From assembly GCA_001543395.1 (NCBI GenBank), contig LPNG01000003.1:26027-90026 (forward strand): a stretch of 64,000 nt of DNA, written 5' to 3'. The notes below the pieces were generated by a model. That model was given only the letters and a program-made list of their open reading frames with translations. It was not told the DNA's origin and did not search any database. Both the position numbers and the translations under genes were made by a program. The stretch is from Candidatus Alcium sp. F082. Lineage in GTDB: Bacteria > Bacteroidota > Bacteroidia > Bacteroidales > F082. Positions 33,470 to 42,452 of this stretch are shown here, one piece after another; position 1 is the stretch's first letter; every line of letters begins with the position of its first letter.

Positions 33470-35121
33470 AAAGGGTTATCCTCATAGTATTTGCTTTATT
33501 GTCGCTTGTATCCGTCGCTTTTTCGCAGCCGTCGAAGAAAGCTGTGAAAGCTTACGAGTCGGCAGAGGAGGCCTTTTTGAAACGTGACTACACAAAGGCT
33601 TACCAACACGTCCTCAAAGCCATCGTTGAAGACCCAAACTATGCCGAAGCCTGGCTGTTGGAAGGCGAGATTGGGATGGAAACCAAGGACTATGACATGG
33701 CCATACTGGGTTACGAGAAAGCATTGGCATGCGATTCGATGTTGTTTCCTCCTGCCGCCATCACCTTGGCTCGTCTATATGACGCCCAAGGAAACTACAA
33801 ACGCGAGGCGGTATTGTTGCGTTGGTATCAGTCGAGGGCTTCGGGCAATGCAGCTAATGATGTAACAGTGTCCGAGCTGCTTGAGTTGGCAAGGTTTCGC
33901 GATGAGGCCATCAGTCATCCTGTAGCGTTCGACCCCGAGAATCTAGGTTCCGAGATCAACAGTGCTGACGATGAGTATGTCAACGCCCTGACGTTTTATG
34001 GCGACCATCTGCTGTTTACGCGAAAGATGAACCGAGGAAACGGGTATTATGAGGAAGAGGTTTTTGTGTCGCAAAAGGCTGATGACGGATGGACTATACC
34101 AGAGCCATTGTCGTTTGAGTCCTTCCCCGATGCTATTGACCCGGGTGCGGCTTTCCTTTCCGCCGATGGCTCGAAACTGTATCTGACAGGTTGCGGCTGG
34201 GGTCGCGAAAGCGGTTGCGACCTCTATGTGTCGCATTGGAGTGTGGATCAATGGTCGATGCCACGTAAGATAGAGGGTAGCATCAACACCGGTAGTTGGG
34301 AGTCGCAGCCCTGCGTGAGTGCCGACGGCAAGGAACTATACTTCGTTTCGCGGCGCAACGGCAATGCCGACATCTATTGTAGCCGGCGCAATGCCGACCG
34401 TAGCTGGGGCGAGCCACAGAATCTTGGGGCACCAATCAATACCAAAGGTTCGGAGATGGCTCCTTTCCTGCATCCCGATGGTCGGACGCTTTATTTCTCT
34501 TCCGACAAGCACATCGGAATGGGCGGATTCGACCTGTTCATGAGCCGTAGGGGAGAGGATGGCAGGTGGCAAGAGCCCGTCAACCTTGGTTTCCCCATTA
34601 ATACCCAAGGCGACGAAATCAACTTCTTCGTGGCAGCAGATGGCAAAACGGCCTTCATCTCTTCGCAACGTGAAGGTGGTCAAGGCGGTTATGATATCTA
34701 CACGTTTGAACTGCCCGAAGAAATCCGTTCCGACTCGGCCAACTATTTCTCCAACGTGGATGTAACTGAACTTTCACCAGGTGATGCCATTGTGCTTCAA
34801 AACATACAGTTTGAGTTTAACAGCTCTGCTTTGACAGGAGACTCCCAATCAGGTATTGAGATCCTTTCGAGGTTCCTCAAGCGTAATCCGGAACTAAGAG
34901 TTGAACTGGCTGGCCATACCGACGATGTGGGTAATGCTAACTACAATCTGAAGCTTTCATCCGACCGTGCTGAGGTTGTCCGTCAGGCTTTGATTGCTAG
35001 TGGGATTGAGGAAAACCGACTGACCGCTAAAGGCTATGGCGCCACCAAATCGTTGTGGCCCAACGACAGCGATGAACACCGTGCTTTGAACCGTAGAACA
35101 GAAATGATAATAATAGATTGA
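33466..35121 (+). CDS. PorE-like OmpA-family protein with TPR and PD40 propeller
   Basis: It has 551 residues with a GTG start inside the preceding stop and a signal peptide ending VAFSQ. Residues ~22-110 form TPR-like helices (AYESAEEAFLKRDYTKAYQHVLKAI, AEAWLLEGEIGMETKDYDMAI). Residues ~150-415 form a WD40-like PD40 propeller with repeated FLSADGSKLYLTG, VSADGKELYFVSRR, LHPDGRTLYFSSDK and VAADGKTAFISS. Residues ~425-551 are an OmpA peptidoglycan-binding domain with LAGHTDDVGNANYNLKLSSDRA and LNRRTEMIIID. P. gingivalis PorE, a T9SS anchor component, has TPR, propeller, a CRD and OmpA; the CRD is not seen here. A general peptidoglycan-anchored envelope role is safest; a T9SS role is possible. 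Confidence 0.8.
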   Translation: MKRVILIVFALLSLVSVAFSQPSKKAVKAYESAEEAFLKRDYTKAYQHVLKAIVEDPNYAEAWLLEGEIGMETKDYDMAILGYEKALACDSMLFPPAAITLARLYDAQGNYKREAVLLRWYQSRASGNAANDVTVSELLELARFRDEAISHPVAFDPENLGSEINSADDEYVNALTFYGDHLLFTRKMNRGNGYYEEEVFVSQKADDGWTIPEPLSFESFPDAIDPGAAFLSADGSKLYLTGCGWGRESGCDLYVSHWSVDQWSMPRKIEGSINTGSWESQPCVSADGKELYFVSRRNGNADIYCSRRNADRSWGEPQNLGAPINTKGSEMAPFLHPDGRTLYFSSDKHIGMGGFDLFMSRRGEDGRWQEPVNLGFPINTQGDEINFFVAADGKTAFISSQREGGQGGYDIYTFELPEEIRSDSANYFSNVDVTELSPGDAIVLQNIQFEFNSSALTGDSQSGIEILSRFLKRNPELRVELAGHTDDVGNANYNLKLSSDRAEVVRQALIASGIEENRLTAKGYGATKSLWPNDSDEHRALNRRTEMIIID

Positions 35122-35123
35122 AT

Positions 35124-35837
35124 ATGAAGAAACTAACTCTGCTAATTGCTACTGCTATCTTGATGTCGGCTTGTGTGAAGACTAAGGAACCAACCCGTTT
35201 TTCGATTTTGGGCGATAGCTATTCCGCTTTCGACGGTTATGTTGATCCTGACACCAACGACCCGTATATTCATTATCCTCAAATAGGTGTGACTGGTATT
35301 GAGCAGATGTGGTGGCGTCAAGTGGCCGATTCGTTGAATTGGGTACTTGACCATAATAATTCGTTTTCGGGCTCTTTGGTCTGCAACTACGCTGACTTTG
35401 ACGGTGGGAGTTATTATGCACCAAATTCCTTCATCCGTCGTATGAATAACCTGGGCAATCCTGATGTGATTTTCATCCTTGGCGCTACTAACGATGTGTG
35501 GAATGGAGCACCTTTCGGTGATTACGTTTATTCTGATTGGACCGAAGAACAACTTTGTTCTTTCCGTCCCGCATTGGCTTATATGCTTGACTTTCTGAAG
35601 AGGCAACATCCCCATGCCAAGCTGTATTACCTTCTTGAAACGAATCCTTGCCCGGGTGCCATCGATGCGGAAACGCGCTTGAATCTCATCGAATCGGTGC
35701 ACCGTGTCACCTATCATTACAATGTTGACTGCGTTGATTTGTACGACATCCACAAGGAGTGGTGGCATCCTGATGTCGAAGGACAAAAAGGTATTGCCGA
35801 CCAAGTGTTGGAGTATCTCTCAATGTCTGTGCTTTAA
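35124..35837 (+). CDS. SGNH/GDSL hydrolase lipoprotein
   Basis: It has 237 residues from the second ATG (MKKLTLLIATAILMSAC, lipobox Cys17). SGNH blocks are present: block I ILGDSYSAFDGY (nucleophile Ser), block III ILGATNDVWNG (Asn), and block V WHPDVEGQKGIADQVL (Asp and His in D-V-x-H order here WHPD). The family hydrolyses esters of lipids or acetylated glycans at the cell surface; the substrate is unknown. It is the last gene of the ffh operon and converges with the rhomboid gene, overlapping by 4 bases. Confidence 0.87.
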   Translation: MKKLTLLIATAILMSACVKTKEPTRFSILGDSYSAFDGYVDPDTNDPYIHYPQIGVTGIEQMWWRQVADSLNWVLDHNNSFSGSLVCNYADFDGGSYYAPNSFIRRMNNLGNPDVIFILGATNDVWNGAPFGDYVYSDWTEEQLCSFRPALAYMLDFLKRQHPHAKLYYLLETNPCPGAIDAETRLNLIESVHRVTYHYNVDCVDLYDIHKEWWHPDVEGQKGIADQVLEYLSMSVL

Positions 35838-36571
35838 TGCCTGAAACGGTAACGTACCGTCAGCTCGTCATTTGATGGGGTGGGCACGTCCCAATACGGT
35901 TTCTCTGACGTTGCGTCTGTCGAATCATTAGAGGCTGAGCCATTCGAATCATCATCCTCTTCATCGTCTTCTTCCCAATGGTATACCTCTTTTTGAGGTC
36001 CTTCTTTCCTTAGGAATATGGCCAGCAGAATGCCTATGAGTGCTCCGCTGAGATGGCCTTCCCATGAGATGTTTTGGGGTATGGCCAAAGATGGTATCAT
36101 GCCCCAGATGAAGCTTCCGTAAAGGAACACCATGATGAGGGAGATGACAATGAGCATACGGTTGCCACGGATGAAGCCGCTGGTAATCAAGAACAAGTTG
36201 AGGCCATATACAAGGGCGCTTGCGCCGATATGTGTGGTACTTGGGTCGCCGATGCACCAAGTGAGCAGCCCGCTGCCCAAATAAGTGATGAGCATCACGC
36301 GGTTGGCGAGGCTGGGATAACAGTAGTATAAGGCTGTACCAAGAACAATGATGGGGATGGTATTGGAGAGCAAGTGCTCCCAGTTGCCGTGCAAGAAAGG
36401 CAGGGTGAAGATCCCGATCAACCCTCTTGCAGTGTGGGGCGTTATGCCGAAGCGCCCCAAATAGATCCCGAACGACCATTCGATCGTCTTCACTACCCAC
36501 ATTATTGTTACAATGATCAAGGGAATGACGAGGCTACCCAGAAACTTTTTTCTTTCTGCTTTGTTGTCCAT
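35834..36571 (-). CDS. Rhomboid-family intramembrane protease
   Basis: It is a 245-residue protein from the internal Met (MDNKAERKKFLG); the longer ORF is coded across the terminator region. Six hydrophobic segments are visible. HGNWEHLLSNTIPIIVLG is the L1/TM2 HxxxN signature, IGASALVYGL carries the GxS nucleophile (Ser), and WEGHLSGALIGILLA carries the catalytic His. The core is complete. A highly acidic, low-complexity cytoplasmic tail (EEDDEEDDDSNGSASNDSTD, residues ~195-215) is a distinctive addition. Substrates are unknown. It is single-gene; a relaxed GACCTTTG box lies upstream. Confidence 0.88.
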   Translation of the reverse strand: MDNKAERKKFLGSLVIPLIIVTIMWVVKTIEWSFGIYLGRFGITPHTARGLIGIFTLPFLHGNWEHLLSNTIPIIVLGTALYYCYPSLANRVMLITYLGSGLLTWCIGDPSTTHIGASALVYGLNLFLITSGFIRGNRMLIVISLIMVFLYGSFIWGMIPSLAIPQNISWEGHLSGALIGILLAIFLRKEGPQKEVYHWEEDDEEDDDSNGSASNDSTDATSEKPYWDVPTPSNDELTVRYRFRH

Positions 36572-36632
36572 GCCTATGGGTTCATCAAGAATCGTTCCGC
36601 TGCAAAGGTCGGAAATTTTGGCAGAGTAGCAT

Positions 36633-36663
36633 AAAAAAAGCGTCCCTAAAGGAACGCTTTTTT
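36633..36663. terminator. Bidirectional terminator between gcvT and the rhomboid gene
   Basis: The stem GCGTTCC/GGGACGC with loop TTTA lies between A- and T-tracts, 20 bases after the gcvT stop. Confidence 0.85.
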
Positions 36664-36682
36664 GTGTATAGACCACTTTCCA

Positions 36683-37798
36683 TTAAGGAAGGAACGGCAT
36701 CTTGACCACAACGGCCTTGATGAGTTTGTTGCGGATCTTGATGAAGATCTCGGTGTCCTTCTTGCTGAAGGCTTTCTTCACCAGGGCGGTGCCGATGTTC
36801 TTTCCGGTCGAAGGTGACGGACTGCCTGAGCGCACCATACCGATGCAATTGCCTTCGGCATCGCACACTTCATAGCCGTTACGCGGGATACCACGGTCGA
36901 TCATCTCGAAGCCGACAATCTTCTGGCTCACGCCATTGGCTTTCTGAGCGGCGAAGATTTCGCGGTTGAGGAAGTCGTTGCCGTCGACGAACTTGGTGAT
37001 CCAGCCGAGACCAGCCTCGATGGGGCTGATGGTGTCGTCGATTTCGTGGCCGTATAGGCAGAAGCCCTTCTCGAGACGGAGGGTGTCGCGGCAGCCCAGA
37101 CCTGCGGGCATGATGCCAAACTCCTTGCCAGCCTCAAAGACGGCGTCCCAAACCTCCTTGGCGTGGGCGACGGGGATGTAGATCTCGCAGCCGCCTGAGC
37201 CAGTGTAACCCGTGGTCGAGAAGATGATGTTGTCGACGCCGGCGAAGTTGATGATTTGGAAGGTGTAGTATTCCATATCCACCACGTTGGCCTTGGTGAG
37301 CTTCTGCATGGCCTTCAGGGCGTTGGGGCCTTGCACGGCCAGTTGAGCCCATTCTTCGCTCTCGTTCTTGAAGTCTTCACCGAGAGTCATGCCGAACTTC
37401 TCGGCAATCTGGCTCATCCAAGCCCAATCCTTGTCGATGTTGGCGGCGTTGGGCACCATGAAGTAGTGGTCGTCGGCGATGCGGTAGACGAGCATGTCGT
37501 CCACGATGCCGCCCTTGCCGTTCGGCAGGCAGGTGTATTGCACCTTGCCATCGCTCAAAGCGGCGACGTCGTTGACGGTGCAGTACTGCATGAACTGCTT
37601 GGCCAGGGGACCTTTGGCGCGGAACTCGCCCATGTGCGACACGTCGAACACGCCGACGTTGTTGCGGACGTTGTTATGCTCTTCGACGAGGCCGGTGTAT
37701 TGGATCGGCATGTCATAACCGGCGAATTCAGCCATCTTGGCGCCCAGGTCGTGATGGATCTGGTTGTAAGGGGTCTTCTTTAATTCGATGTTTTCCAT
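36683..37798 (-). CDS. gcvT: Aminomethyltransferase (glycine cleavage T protein)
   Basis: It transfers the methylene group from H-protein aminomethyl to THF, releasing ammonia. The internal Met (MENIELKKTPYNQIHH, 371 residues) fits the family start. Motifs: FAGYDMPIQYTGLVEEHNNVRNNVGVFDVSHMGEF (N-terminal folate-binding), LPNGKGGIVDDMLVYR with the catalytic Asp, TGYTGSGGCEIYIP, GLGCRDTLRLEKGFCLYGHEID, and the C-terminal beta-barrel with VRSGSPSPSTGKNIGTALV. No other gcv genes are nearby, so the system is split in this genome. Its own TATCTTTG box lies 40 bases upstream. Confidence 0.96.
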   Translation of the reverse strand: MENIELKKTPYNQIHHDLGAKMAEFAGYDMPIQYTGLVEEHNNVRNNVGVFDVSHMGEFRAKGPLAKQFMQYCTVNDVAALSDGKVQYTCLPNGKGGIVDDMLVYRIADDHYFMVPNAANIDKDWAWMSQIAEKFGMTLGEDFKNESEEWAQLAVQGPNALKAMQKLTKANVVDMEYYTFQIINFAGVDNIIFSTTGYTGSGGCEIYIPVAHAKEVWDAVFEAGKEFGIMPAGLGCRDTLRLEKGFCLYGHEIDDTISPIEAGLGWITKFVDGNDFLNREIFAAQKANGVSQKIVGFEMIDRGIPRNGYEVCDAEGNCIGMVRSGSPSPSTGKNIGTALVKKAFSKKDTEIFIKIRNKLIKAVVVKMPFLP

Positions 37799-37837
37799 TG
37801 GTGTATTTTTAATATTATAGTTTGTTCTAGTCGGCGG

Positions 37838-37845
37838 CAAAGATA
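37838..37845 (-). promoter_or_regulatory. -7 promoter box (TATCTTTG) of gcvT
   Basis: It is a perfect TAnnTTTG 40 bases before the start. No glycine riboswitch was recognised in this leader. Confidence 0.5.
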
Positions 37846-37858
37846 GGGAAAAATGTCT

Positions 37859-38722
37859 TTATCTCGTCGTGTCGTGCAGCGATTTCTTAAAGCTAGGTCC
37901 GAAGTACAGTCTGGTGTAGTTGAGGTCGTAAACCGTGACCGCTCTCGGGGCGTCATTGTTCACCTGACGCTTCAGGGTACAGCCATTGGCGGGGTCGACC
38001 CAATACTGGATGGCTGAGCCGTCGGGCTGGTCGACGAAGAAATGCCAGCAGTCGATGTCGAGCACTTGCTCCATGCCGAGATAATACTTCGAGAGGTCGT
38101 CCTTCTCCACTTCGTTGGCAAAGGTGTTGAGCGGGAAGAAGCTCGTGCCAAGGGGTTCAAACTCCCAGTCGACATCGTCGGTCCATCCTTGTGCCTCGGG
38201 GCGATAGTACCAGTTCTTACCTGTCTTGAGGTTCCAGAAACGGTCGATGCCCTGTCCGTCGTTGTAGGCTTCGTTCTCACCCAGCTTCATGTAGGTCTCG
38301 CTGCAGTTGGAGGCGGGATTGAAGATGGTTACGAAGTAATGGTCGGTGGGCGGATTGAATTTGTAGGTGCCTGTGAAGGCCTGGGTAGCAGGCTTCTCCA
38401 TCTTTTCGATGACTGGGGCCACATACGGCTCGCTCACGATGATGGAGGCCACCACCTCAGCATTGTCTTCATGGCAGGTGGCTATAATATTGCATTCGCC
38501 AGCCTGTTTGGCGATGATTTCGATACGATCGCCATATTTGATCGGCTTTAAGCTGATGACTTTGGAGCCCGAAATGTTGTATCCATTCGAATGGCAGTTC
38601 TCAAAGGGTTTCCAAACGATGGTGTCGCCAATCGTCATCTTGAATTCGTTCTCGTTTGCCTCTTGAGCCATGACAAGGCCAGCGAAGCATAGAATCATTA
38701 AGGTAAGCAGTGCTTTTTTCAT
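37859..38722 (-). CDS. Secreted protein of unknown function
   Basis: It is a 287-residue protein from MKKALLTLMILCFAGLVMAQ, a clear type I signal peptide. Residues ~25-100 look like an Ig-like bacterial domain (TIGDTIVWKPFENC..SNGYNISGSKVISL, YGDRIEIIAKQAGECNIIA), comparable to pilus-periplasmic BACON/Big domains. The remainder contains many Trp/Tyr and FVTIFNPASNCSETYMK, VDWEFEPLGTSFFPLN. Cysteines appear paired. I do not recognise the family. It has its own TATCTTTG promoter box and stands alone between gcvT and the HD gene. Confidence 0.65.
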   Translation of the reverse strand: MKKALLTLMILCFAGLVMAQEANENEFKMTIGDTIVWKPFENCHSNGYNISGSKVISLKPIKYGDRIEIIAKQAGECNIIATCHEDNAEVVASIIVSEPYVAPVIEKMEKPATQAFTGTYKFNPPTDHYFVTIFNPASNCSETYMKLGENEAYNDGQGIDRFWNLKTGKNWYYRPEAQGWTDDVDWEFEPLGTSFFPLNTFANEVEKDDLSKYYLGMEQVLDIDCWHFFVDQPDGSAIQYWVDPANGCTLKRQVNNDAPRAVTVYDLNYTRLYFGPSFKKSLHDTTR

Positions 38723-38746
38723 GGTAGGAAAGTTAATAATAGATTG

Positions 38747-38754
38747 CAAAGATA
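38747..38754 (-). promoter_or_regulatory. -7 promoter box (TATCTTTG) of the secreted unknown
   Basis: It is a perfect TAnnTTTG 25 bases before the ATG. Confidence 0.5.
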
Positions 38755-38768
38755 CGAATTATTTGGAA

Positions 38769-39389
38769 TTATTTGGTTTTGTTGAATTCCTTTTCAAATG
38801 CTTCACGCATTTTATGTTCGTCACGGATGGTTTTCCTAAGCTCTTCCAATCGTGGCGCGTTCTCCGATTCGGGCAGCCATAGCTTGAGGTAGCCTGTGTC
38901 GGAATATTTCTCCATCAGGTGTTCGCGAAAACGTTGGAATTGCTGCTCCTTGTCGTAGTCGGGGAAGTGGTCTTGTGTGAATTGTATGGTGCGACGGATG
39001 ACTTTTTCAGGCGAGATGAGGCGGTCGGCTTCGGCCACGATCTTGCCATAGATGGAACGTGGCTCGTGCCCTGACGAGGCACGATGGTCCTCGGCGGCCT
39101 GCGCCATGGTCTCTATTTGGTCTTCGGTAAACCAGTCGCGAAGTTTCTTGTCTTCACGGATGATGCGCCCCGACACGAGATGATGTGTGTCGCGGCCTTC
39201 GCAAAGGCCCGTGTCGTGGTAGACGGCGATGGTGTAGACCATGTTTTCGTCCACATCATAATGCTTGGCCAAGGCCAGACTCCTTTCTATGACTTCATCG
39301 GCATGGTTGCGCTGATGGGCAGCATCGAAATGCTCGTAGCGGGGTAGGATCTCCTGTTCGACGTAGGCTATGATAGCGGGATTTACCAT
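38769..39389 (-). CDS. HD-domain phosphohydrolase
   Basis: It has 206 residues from MVNPAIIAYVEQEILPRYEHFD; the ORF-track start extends into the preceding gene's frame and is rejected. The start codon overlaps the stop of the carbohydrate-binding protein gene (ATGGTAA). HD-type metal ligands are visible: RNHADEVIERS (H), IAVYHDTGL (HD), EDHRASSG (H) and EADRLIS (D). The family hydrolyses phosphate esters such as nucleotides; the specific substrate is unknown. It is the third gene of an operon with two secreted proteins, which gives no direct clue to its role. Confidence 0.88.
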   Translation of the reverse strand: MVNPAIIAYVEQEILPRYEHFDAAHQRNHADEVIERSLALAKHYDVDENMVYTIAVYHDTGLCEGRDTHHLVSGRIIREDKKLRDWFTEDQIETMAQAAEDHRASSGHEPRSIYGKIVAEADRLISPEKVIRRTIQFTQDHFPDYDKEQQFQRFREHLMEKYSDTGYLKLWLPESENAPRLEELRKTIRDEHKMREAFEKEFNKTK

Positions 39390-41815
39390 CCGCCACCTCC
39401 TGCACTTACCGTGGTGACCATCGAACTGATATTGACCGTAGTGCTTTGTCCGCCCGAGTAGGTGACGTTGCCCGTGTAGTAACCGTTCCAGTTGGTGCCA
39501 CCACTGATGGTGCCGTTGTATTTTACGGTGTATGACTGTCCTGTTTGTAGTTGTGGGTCGGTGAAGAGCATGACCATGCTGTTGCCGCCTCCTCCGGGCC
39601 CGCCACCGCCACCACCTCCGGTGAAGGTGGGACATTGGTAGGTGCAAATCACGGTGCCGTCTGACTTGAGGATTTGGATGGCGTAGCCCTGTTGCGTATT
39701 GATTTTCAGTGAAGGCTGGGTGCAGACATTCTGCGTGGGATTGCTGGTGCCGCCGCCCGTGCCGATGCTCGTGCCACCTGTGATCTTGAACTGGTTGTTG
39801 TCGCAGTCGAAGCCCTCCTCAGGTTGGCGGGCGCCATTGGAGATGTTGAGGCCACCGTTGAGGAACATGGTGCCGTTTGAGTCGGTGCCGTCGTTGTTGT
39901 CGCTGTGAGCGTAGTAGATACCACCATTGATGGTGAGGTTTTGGGCTGCATTGACAGCGTCGTCTTTCACGGAATAAGCCTCAATGTTGCCACCGTTGAT
40001 GGTCAACGTGGCCTTGCTTTCAATGCATTCTCCGCCTTCGTTTTGCGTCTGGGTGCAATTGACGGTGATGTTGCCGCTGTTGATGGTTAGGTTGCCTTGG
40101 GCTTTGATGCCTTTCGGGTTGGCGTAGTCGCCGCCACCACCGCCTGGCCAGCCACCTCCACCGCTGGAGACGGTGATGCGTTCGCCAGAAGTGGTCACGT
40201 TGAGGTTGAGGTCGTCGTTGTTGGCACCTTGCTGGCCGATGACCAAAGTGCCACCCACGTTGATGCCTTTGCCGCCCGTGCCAGAACTGGTTAAGGTGAA
40301 GTCGCCAGCCAAAATCTGCATGTTACCATCACACTTGAGGCACGATGAGGTGTAGGCATCTTTTGTGCTGCCACTGACAGTGTAGGAGGCGCCGTTGCCT
40401 TGTGTGGTGATGGAAAAGTCGCCGCCACTGATGGTCAGGTCGCTGTCGGCGCTGATGGACTTGCCACCGTGGTTGCTGGTGGGCAAGGTGATATGGAAGG
40501 TTCCTCCCGATATGTTGATGTCCGCATCACTCTTGATGGCGGTGCAATAGGCAGGCACATTCTGGTTATTGACATTTTCAAGTACAGTGCTTCCGGAGGC
40601 AGTGATGGTGATGTCGCCGCCAGTGATGTCGATGTCGCCCGTGGCACTGATGCCTTTGGAGATGTCGCCCGAGTGGGTAAGCTCTAAAGTGCCGCCATTG
40701 ATGTGGATGGTGCCGTCGCTCTTGATGCACTTTCCGTCTTGCGATGAGGAAACGACGGTAACGTCAGCCGTGCCGCCAATGACAACATCTGTGTCGGACG
40801 AAATGCCGTGCGAGCCTGTGCCAGATATTTGCACATCCACAGTGCCACCGCTGATATTGATATCGGCATCACCCTTAATGGCTTTGCAGTCGTTGCCATT
40901 GATGATGAGATGAAGTGCGCCTCCCATCATGGTGAAGGCGTTCGTCACTTTGATACATCTTTGGCTTTCTGCCGTTGTGTTGATGGTGAGAACGCCATCG
41001 TTGATGGTCATAGTACCCGAGAAGTCGAGACCGTCGGAACCAGCCGAAACGATATCGAGTGTGCCACCGTTCCATGTCAGGTTGCTGCTGCCGTGGATGC
41101 CGTCGCTGTCGGTGTCCAGGATAGTGATAGTGCCTGAATTGACCGTCATCGTACCTTCCATCGCTATGCCGTGCTTGGCGTTGCCTGTAATGCGCATTGT
41201 TCCAGAACCTCCAATAGTGAGGCTGCCTGCGGCATAAAGTGCTGCATTGAGGCTGCTGTTGGCACCGTCGGCGAGGGTGGAAGTGCCTCTCAAAGCAAGG
41301 GTTGTGTTGACATTGGAAGCCAAATTGATGGCAGCTGTGCTCGTGCTAGTCAGCGATAAAGAATTGAGTGCCAAAAAGAATGAGGAAGTGCTGTAAACTG
41401 TTAAGGAACCGTTGCTTGAGCTACCTGAAACCACATACGGAACGTTGGCCTTGGTAGAACTCACATTGACGTTGGCGCCATTGGTGCTCACCGTCACACC
41501 ATCGTTGGAGAATGGGTTGATCACCTCCACGCTGGAACCATTATAGGTGATATAGACCGTGTCGCCCGCAGGCGGCTCCTCTTGTTTCACGAAGGTGATG
41601 CTGTCGAAAGCGGTGAGGGGGAAAGTGGTGATACCGCATCCAGCTTGCATAATCATGCTGGCGGGCTGGCTGCCTTCGAAATGGATGTTGTGGATGTCGC
41701 TTATGCTGTTGTCGTATATCACCGAACCTTCATGATGTAGGTTGATGTGATACTCCTGTGCACTAAGGCCCATGCAAACCAGAAGAAGGGCCACTAATAA
41801 TTTGGTCTTTCTCAT
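39383..41815 (-). CDS. Secreted beta-helix carbohydrate-binding protein (Cthe_2159-like)
   Basis: It has 810 residues with a signal peptide ending GLSAQ. Residues ~100-640 are a long run of beta-helix coils with recurring DINISGGT, DGIHGSSNLTWNGGT, KSDGTIHINGGT, KSISADSDLTISGGD and KGI.A.GDI.ITGG patterns, the hallmark of Cthe_2159-type cellulose/polygalacturonate-binding proteins with Ca2+-binding Asp residues. Two glycine-rich linkers (GGGGWPGGGGGD, ~565, and GGGGGGGPGGGG, ~740) follow. No sorting domain is present. It could bind plant or host glycans. The upstream gene, encoding a T9SS-sorted protein, overlaps by 4 bases. Confidence 0.8.
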   Translation of the reverse strand: MRKTKLLVALLLVCMGLSAQEYHINLHHEGSVIYDNSISDIHNIHFEGSQPASMIMQAGCGITTFPLTAFDSITFVKQEEPPAGDTVYITYNGSSVEVINPFSNDGVTVSTNGANVNVSSTKANVPYVVSGSSSNGSLTVYSTSSFFLALNSLSLTSTSTAAINLASNVNTTLALRGTSTLADGANSSLNAALYAAGSLTIGGSGTMRITGNAKHGIAMEGTMTVNSGTITILDTDSDGIHGSSNLTWNGGTLDIVSAGSDGLDFSGTMTINDGVLTINTTAESQRCIKVTNAFTMMGGALHLIINGNDCKAIKGDADINISGGTVDVQISGTGSHGISSDTDVVIGGTADVTVVSSSQDGKCIKSDGTIHINGGTLELTHSGDISKGISATGDIDITGGDITITASGSTVLENVNNQNVPAYCTAIKSDADINISGGTFHITLPTSNHGGKSISADSDLTISGGDFSITTQGNGASYTVSGSTKDAYTSSCLKCDGNMQILAGDFTLTSSGTGGKGINVGGTLVIGQQGANNDDLNLNVTTSGERITVSSGGGGWPGGGGGDYANPKGIKAQGNLTINSGNITVNCTQTQNEGGECIESKATLTINGGNIEAYSVKDDAVNAAQNLTINGGIYYAHSDNNDGTDSNGTMFLNGGLNISNGARQPEEGFDCDNNQFKITGGTSIGTGGGTSNPTQNVCTQPSLKINTQQGYAIQILKSDGTVICTYQCPTFTGGGGGGGPGGGGNSMVMLFTDPQLQTGQSYTVKYNGTISGGTNWNGYYTGNVTYSGGQSTTVNISSMVTTVSAGGGGW

Positions 41816-42297
41816 AGCTTGATCATTTTAAGGGTTTGACGCTCGGTTTTGACAAGATAGAGTCCGACGGGGAGGTCTGAGATGTCGATAAATTGGTCAG
41901 CGGTGACTTCCACCGACTTTACCATTCGTCCGTCGAGGGCGTAGATGCCGACAGGTTGAATGCCCGAGAGATTATGAAGCATGACCTTGTCGTGAACGGG
42001 GTTGGGGGAGAGGAAAACTGAAGCGTCGGCCTCTTCCGAAACACCTTCGGTCTCGTTGCACGTGATCTTGCGGATGTCGGCGAGGTTGTATCTTTCAGCT
42101 TTGGCGTTGACCGCGATTTCAACGACCAAGATGTCGTTGCCTTCAAAATAAACACGGTCGTCTTCCGACATATAATAGTTGCGTTCAGTGCCATCGTTCA
42201 TATGGATGGTCATAAGGGTAGATTGCGCCGAAAGATGGAACAACAGCCCTACCGTAAGGGCTAAAAGCAGCAATCCGCGTTGGAATAAATGTTTCAT
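41812..42297 (-). CDS. Small secreted protein with T9SS type A sorting domain
   Basis: It has 161 residues with a signal peptide ending LSAQS. The mature N-terminus MTIHMNDGTERNYYMSEDDRVYFEG resembles the short beta-module found at the start of many Bacteroidales surface proteins, and the downstream carbohydrate-binding protein has a similar start (YHINLHHEGSVIYD..ISDIHNIHFEG). Residues ~90-161 are a complete type A sorting domain: FLSPNPVHDKVML, VGIYALDGRMVKSVEV, ISDLPVGLYLVKTERQTLKMIKL. It is therefore a T9SS cargo. It is co-transcribed with the beta-helix protein and HD genes. Confidence 0.85.
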   Translation of the reverse strand: MKHLFQRGLLLLALTVGLLFHLSAQSTLMTIHMNDGTERNYYMSEDDRVYFEGNDILVVEIAVNAKAERYNLADIRKITCNETEGVSEEADASVFLSPNPVHDKVMLHNLSGIQPVGIYALDGRMVKSVEVTADQFIDISDLPVGLYLVKTERQTLKMIKL

Positions 42298-42334
42298 TTT
42301 AAGTTGATTTGGTCTTCTTTTGAGAATTAAATGG

Positions 42335-42342
42335 CAAAAATA
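42335..42342 (-). promoter_or_regulatory. -7 promoter box (TATTTTTG) of the T9SS cargo operon
   Basis: It is a perfect TAnnTTTG 38 bases before the ATG. Confidence 0.5.
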
Positions 42343-42452
42343 CGTGTTTTTCTTTTATATATGTTTGCCTTGCAAAAGAAAAAAGGTGCATTTGATATGT
42401 GATGAGGTATTTTTGCAATCTAGATAAACGGATCTTCTTATGGCCTGTTTAT

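Noticed and set aside
39390-39647. N-terminal extension of the HD-domain protein
   Set aside because: The His/Arg-rich stretch is the carbohydrate-binding gene read in another frame.
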